Positions 13,633 through 16,451 of a stretch of 16,451 nt of DNA are shown here, piece after piece; positions within the stretch are counted from its first letter, which is position 1, and every line of letters starts with the position of its first letter. Source of the DNA: CAZJJK01 sp964546285 (GTDB lineage: Bacteria; Spirochaetota; Spirochaetia; Treponematales; Breznakiellaceae); contig CAZJJK010000073.1 of the NCBI GenBank assembly GCA_964546285.1, forward strand, positions 1 through 16,451, in the 5' to 3' direction. The position numbers and the translations under genes are program-made. The notes under the pieces are model-generated. The model was not told the DNA's origin. It saw only the letters and a program-made list of their open reading frames with translations, and searched no databases.

Positions 13633-15084
13633 ATGAAGAAAGCGGATATCGGTCTAGTCGGATTAGCGGTTATGGGCGAGAACCTAGTGTTGAATATGGA
13701 GAGTAAGGGGTTTACGGTCGCTGTTTTTAACAGGACAGTAAGTAAGGTAGATGATTTCGTGAATGGCCGCGGTAAGGGGAAAAAGATTATTGGCTGTCAT
13801 AGCCCCTCGGAACTGGCTTCCGCTTTATCCTTGCCTCGTAAAGTGATGATTATGGTCAAAGCTGGACAGGCGGTGGACGACACAATTGAACAGCTGTTAG
13901 GTGTGCTTTCACCTGGTGACGTCATTATTGATGGGGGAAATTCTAATTACCAGGATACAATGCGACGGACAAAGCAGCTTGAGTCAAAAGGCTTGTCATA
14001 TATCGGTACCGGTGTTTCCGGAGGCGAGGAAGGGGCTCTTACCGGACCATCCATAATGCCAGGAGGTTCCCCAGCCGCATGGCCTTTAGTAAAACCAATA
14101 TTTCAAGCTATCGCCGCTAAGGTTGAAGATGGAACCCCTTGCTGTGATTGGGTTGGCGAAAACGGCGCCGGACATTTCGTGAAGATGGTCCATAATGGAA
14201 TAGAGTACGGCGATATGCAGCTTATTTGTGAAACTTATCAGCTAATGAAAGACAGCTTAGGATTAAGCTATAATGAAATGCATGAGGTTTTCGCTGACTG
14301 GAATAAGGGTGAACTCAATAGTTATCTAGTAGAAATCACACGAGATATTTTAGCTTATAAAGATGAGGACGGCGCGCCGCTGGTGGAAAAAATCTTGGAT
14401 ACCGCTGGTCAAAAAGGCACCGGTAAATGGACCGGAATTTCCGCGCTGGAATTCGGTGTTCCGTTAACCCTGATCGGTGAGGCTGTTTTCGCTCGCTGTC
14501 TATCCGCCGCGAAAGATGAGCGTACTATCGCGTCTAAACAGTTTAGCGCGCCAAAAACCATTAAAACCGGTGAAAAAGAAGCTTTTATCAAGGATCTTAA
14601 AAGCGCGCTATACGCTTCTAAAATTGTCTCGTACGCTCAGGGATATCTCCTAATGCGAGAGGCGGCTAAAGAATATGGCTGGAATTTGAACTATGGAGGA
14701 ATCGCATTGATGTGGCGTGGGGGGTGTATCATTCGTTCGGTTTTCTTAGGAAAAATCAAGGAAGCGTATGATAAGGATCCGGGGCTCAAGAACCTCTTGC
14801 TGGACCCCTTCTTCCGTTCAACCGTGGATCAAGCGCAAGCGGCCTGGCGGCGTGTGGTCGCCGCGGCTGTGGCCAGCGGTGTTCCGGTTCCGGCTATGTC
14901 CAGTGCGCTAGCTTATTTCGATGGATACCGCAGTGAACGCCTGCCAGCGAACCTACTTCAAGCCCAGCGCGATTATTTTGGCGCTCATACCTATGAGCGG
15001 ACCGATAAGCCGCGCGGACAGTTTTTTCATACCAATTGGACTGGTCGTGGGGGCAACACATCCGCCTCCACCTATACCGCCTAA
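13633..15084 (+). CDS. gnd: 6-phosphogluconate dehydrogenase, decarboxylating
   Basis: A 483-aa cytoplasmic enzyme, full length for the family, oxidising 6-phosphogluconate to ribulose-5-phosphate and CO2. It has the dinucleotide loop GLVGLAVMGENLVLN (7-21) and NRT (33-35), which reads the 2'-phosphate of NADP. It also has VKAG, IDGGNSNYxDT, GTGVSGGEEGA (126-136) with GPSIMPGG (138-145), and the catalytic group K184-M-V-H-N188-G-I-E191. GTGKWT (262-267) and a C-terminal FGAHTYERxD are also present. The ATG at 13633 is preferred over the overlapping TTG at 13630 because AGGAGG (13622-13627) then lies 5 nt away. It sits between a LacI regulator and a KDG-type kinase in one probable operon. In a uronate cluster this is unusual and hints that gluconate-6-phosphate is a pathway product. 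Confidence 0.96.
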   Translation: MKKADIGLVGLAVMGENLVLNMESKGFTVAVFNRTVSKVDDFVNGRGKGKKIIGCHSPSELASALSLPRKVMIMVKAGQAVDDTIEQLLGVLSPGDVIIDGGNSNYQDTMRRTKQLESKGLSYIGTGVSGGEEGALTGPSIMPGGSPAAWPLVKPIFQAIAAKVEDGTPCCDWVGENGAGHFVKMVHNGIEYGDMQLICETYQLMKDSLGLSYNEMHEVFADWNKGELNSYLVEITRDILAYKDEDGAPLVEKILDTAGQKGTGKWTGISALEFGVPLTLIGEAVFARCLSAAKDERTIASKQFSAPKTIKTGEKEAFIKDLKSALYASKIVSYAQGYLLMREAAKEYGWNLNYGGIALMWRGGCIIRSVFLGKIKEAYDKDPGLKNLLLDPFFRSTVDQAQAAWRRVVAAAVASGVPVPAMSSALAYFDGYRSERLPANLLQAQRDYFGAHTYERTDKPRGQFFHTNWTGRGGNTSASTYTA

Positions 15085-15163
15085 GAAACTATATCGATTT
15101 TGGCGATGATATTAGTACTTAGAATAGAAGGGTTATAACTGTTTTATCTACAAGGAGTTTTAT

Positions 15164-16276
15164 ATGGCTAAGCTTGTTATTCCAAATATTGAAACGGCGA
15201 CTCATGATTTTTTGGCGCTTGGCGCTTTGGTTACCAGGCTTGATCCGGGCCTTATTCCCTTTCCGCTCGCGTCAAAATATGATCTTCATGTTTCAGGCGG
15301 CGAATATAATGTCGCCGCTAATCTGTCGTCTTGCTTTGGCCTGCGGACCGCCATCGCCAGCGCGATAGTGGATTACCCAATCGGAAAGCGCGTTGAAGCG
15401 GCGGTTAGACAAATGGGCGTAACCCCGTATTATGTCCGTTACAAACATGATGGTGTTCGCGGTCCAAATATGGCTATTGTCTGGAGCGATCGTGGTCAAG
15501 GCGTGCGGGCGCCTGTCGTATTCTATAACCGATCAAACGAAGCCGCCGCGCGGCTCGCTCCCGGCAGCATCGATTGGAAATCGATTTTTGGGAAGGGAGT
15601 CCGATGGTTTCATTCCGGAGGTATTTTTTCAGCCCTGTCAGAGACAACACCTCAATTAGTTATAGAAGCTATGAAAGCGGCTAAAGCGGCTGGAGCTGTG
15701 GTTTCCTTTGATCTTAATTATCGAGCTAAACTGTGGACAGTCGCGGCTGAAGCTGCTGGAAAAGATCCTTCAAAAGCGCCAGAACGTGCCGCTGAGACTC
15801 TCCGTGAAATTGTCCGCTATGTAGATGTGCTAGTCGGCAATGAGGAAGATCTACAGAAAGGTTTAGGCTTAAAGGGGCAAGACGTTGAATCTAAAGGAAA
15901 ATTAGATCCCTCCGCTTTTTTTGGCATGATGGAAAGTGTTGTAAAGGATTTTCCAAATATCAAGGCTGTGGCTACTACCTTACGTGAAGTACATTCTACT
16001 AATCGACATTCTTGGAGCGCGGTATTGTGGCTTGATGGCAAGAGCTATCAAGCTCCAACTCATGAACTGGACGTGTATGATCGTGTCGGAGGCGGTGACG
16101 GTTTCGCGGCTGGGCTTATCTATGGATTTCTCTCCGGCAAAAGCCCTGAAGATGCGCTTAGGCTTGGTTGGGCTCATGGCGCTCTACTCACAACCTTTCC
16201 TGGCGATACCACTATGGCCAATCTGGATCAGGTGGAAGCTTTTGCTAAGGGTGGTTCAGCGCGTATTCAACGTTAG
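15164..16276 (+). CDS. kdgK: PfkB-family carbohydrate kinase, probable 2-keto-3-deoxygluconate kinase
   Basis: A 370-aa cytoplasmic ribokinase-like (PfkB) enzyme, predicted to phosphorylate 2-keto-3-deoxygluconate to KDPG. Seen motifs are the first family signature GGEYNVAANL (45-54), FDLNYRAKLW (182-191), which is typical of KDG kinases, VGNEEDL (224-230), and the second signature DRVGGGDGFAAG (306-317) with catalytic base D312. The last motif reads GGGD where most relatives have GAGD. The start is firm: AAGGAG (15152-15157) lies 6 nt before the ATG. It follows gnd by 79 nt with no convincing promoter or terminator between. If mannonate is instead turned to gluconate, this kinase could have a broader or different sugar-acid substrate. 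PfkB members are hard to tell apart by sequence, so substrate confidence is about 0.65. Confidence 0.85.
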   Translation: MAKLVIPNIETATHDFLALGALVTRLDPGLIPFPLASKYDLHVSGGEYNVAANLSSCFGLRTAIASAIVDYPIGKRVEAAVRQMGVTPYYVRYKHDGVRGPNMAIVWSDRGQGVRAPVVFYNRSNEAAARLAPGSIDWKSIFGKGVRWFHSGGIFSALSETTPQLVIEAMKAAKAAGAVVSFDLNYRAKLWTVAAEAAGKDPSKAPERAAETLREIVRYVDVLVGNEEDLQKGLGLKGQDVESKGKLDPSAFFGMMESVVKDFPNIKAVATTLREVHSTNRHSWSAVLWLDGKSYQAPTHELDVYDRVGGGDGFAAGLIYGFLSGKSPEDALRLGWAHGALLTTFPGDTTMANLDQVEAFAKGGSARIQR

Positions 16277-16451
16277 GATAAGCACAGTGTTTGGTCTCTG
16301 CCGATGGATTAAGTGAATTTTCTTGGGCTCTGAACAGGACTAATAAGGGGAGTGCTCAATGACGTTTGTTACTTGAGCAAGCCTCTTTACAGAATTATCC
16401 TCCACCTAGTGTCTCGAAGCTTGTGTTTTCCAAAAAAGGGACAAGCAAGAC
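16277..16451. other. Gene-free right edge with two hairpins
   Basis: No coding region is supported after the kinase stop. GCTCAA (16354-16359) pairs with TTGAGC (16373-16378), an imperfect stem without a T-run. GCTTGT (16419-16424) pairs with ACAAGC (16441-16446) around an AT-rich loop. Either may mark the end of the lacI-gnd-kdgK transcript, but neither is a classical terminator and the window ends here. Confidence 0.4.

Noticed and set aside
16354..16378. Stem-loop after the kinase as an intrinsic terminator
   Set aside because: Only a 6-bp perfect stem and no T-run, so it is recorded as a hairpin in the right-edge entry and not called a terminator.
1..16451. Search for CRISPR arrays, insertion sequences, tRNA genes and phage genes
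   Set aside because: No spaced repeats, transposase motifs, cloverleaf-like segments or phage proteins were seen by eye. All large frames are explained by metabolic, transport or regulatory genes.

Overview
This window looks like a hexuronate/aldonate utilisation island from a spirochaete, probably Treponema-like. The evidence for the lineage is indirect: a spirochaetal-style lipoprotein signal (LLFSC), a DctP binding protein whose predicted mature end begins EGQKE (typical of Treponema binding proteins), a YesM/YesN two-component pair beside a transporter, and moderate GC. No rRNA, tRNA, mobile element or CRISPR array was found. The lineage call is inference only.

Layout. Positions 132-3098 (minus strand) hold two genes: a mannitol-dehydrogenase-family oxidoreductase (UxuB-like fructuronate reductase), then a LarA-family nickel-pincer racemase/epimerase. 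They diverge from a plus-strand set starting at 3224: a DeoR-family repressor, a UxaE-family tagaturonate/fructuronate epimerase, a YesM/LytS-type histidine kinase and a YesN-type AraC response regulator. A TRAP transporter follows (dctP 8191, dctQ 9458, dctM 9996). A minus-strand lipoprotein of unknown function (11386-12414) lies next, convergent with dctM. The last block, 12574-16276, is plus strand: a LacI-family regulator, 6-phosphogluconate dehydrogenase (gnd) and a PfkB-family 2-keto-3-deoxygluconate kinase (kdgK-like).

How the genes may work together. The TRAP system would import a sugar acid. UxaE would interconvert tagaturonate and fructuronate, so the galacturonate and glucuronate branches meet at fructuronate, and the UxuB-like enzyme would reduce this to D-mannonate. 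The classical next step is dehydration by UxuA and phosphorylation by KdgK. UxuA, KdgA and UxaC are not in the window, while a LarA homologue with a complete nickel-pincer residue set is. D-gluconate 2-epimerase is a known activity in the LarA superfamily. I therefore propose that mannonate is epimerised to gluconate, which after phosphorylation would enter the pentose phosphate pathway through the Gnd encoded here. This route is inference.

Regulation is unusually readable. The 3099-3223 gap holds two back-to-back sigma-70 promoters with a perfect 7-bp-arm palindrome inside one and related half-sites in the other. A near-identical half-site lies in the dctP leader. The LacI gene has a near-consensus promoter with a 12-bp palindrome at the predicted transcription start. 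Strong hairpins separate dctP from dctQM and dctM from the lipoprotein gene. No gene-free gap exceeds 300 bases.
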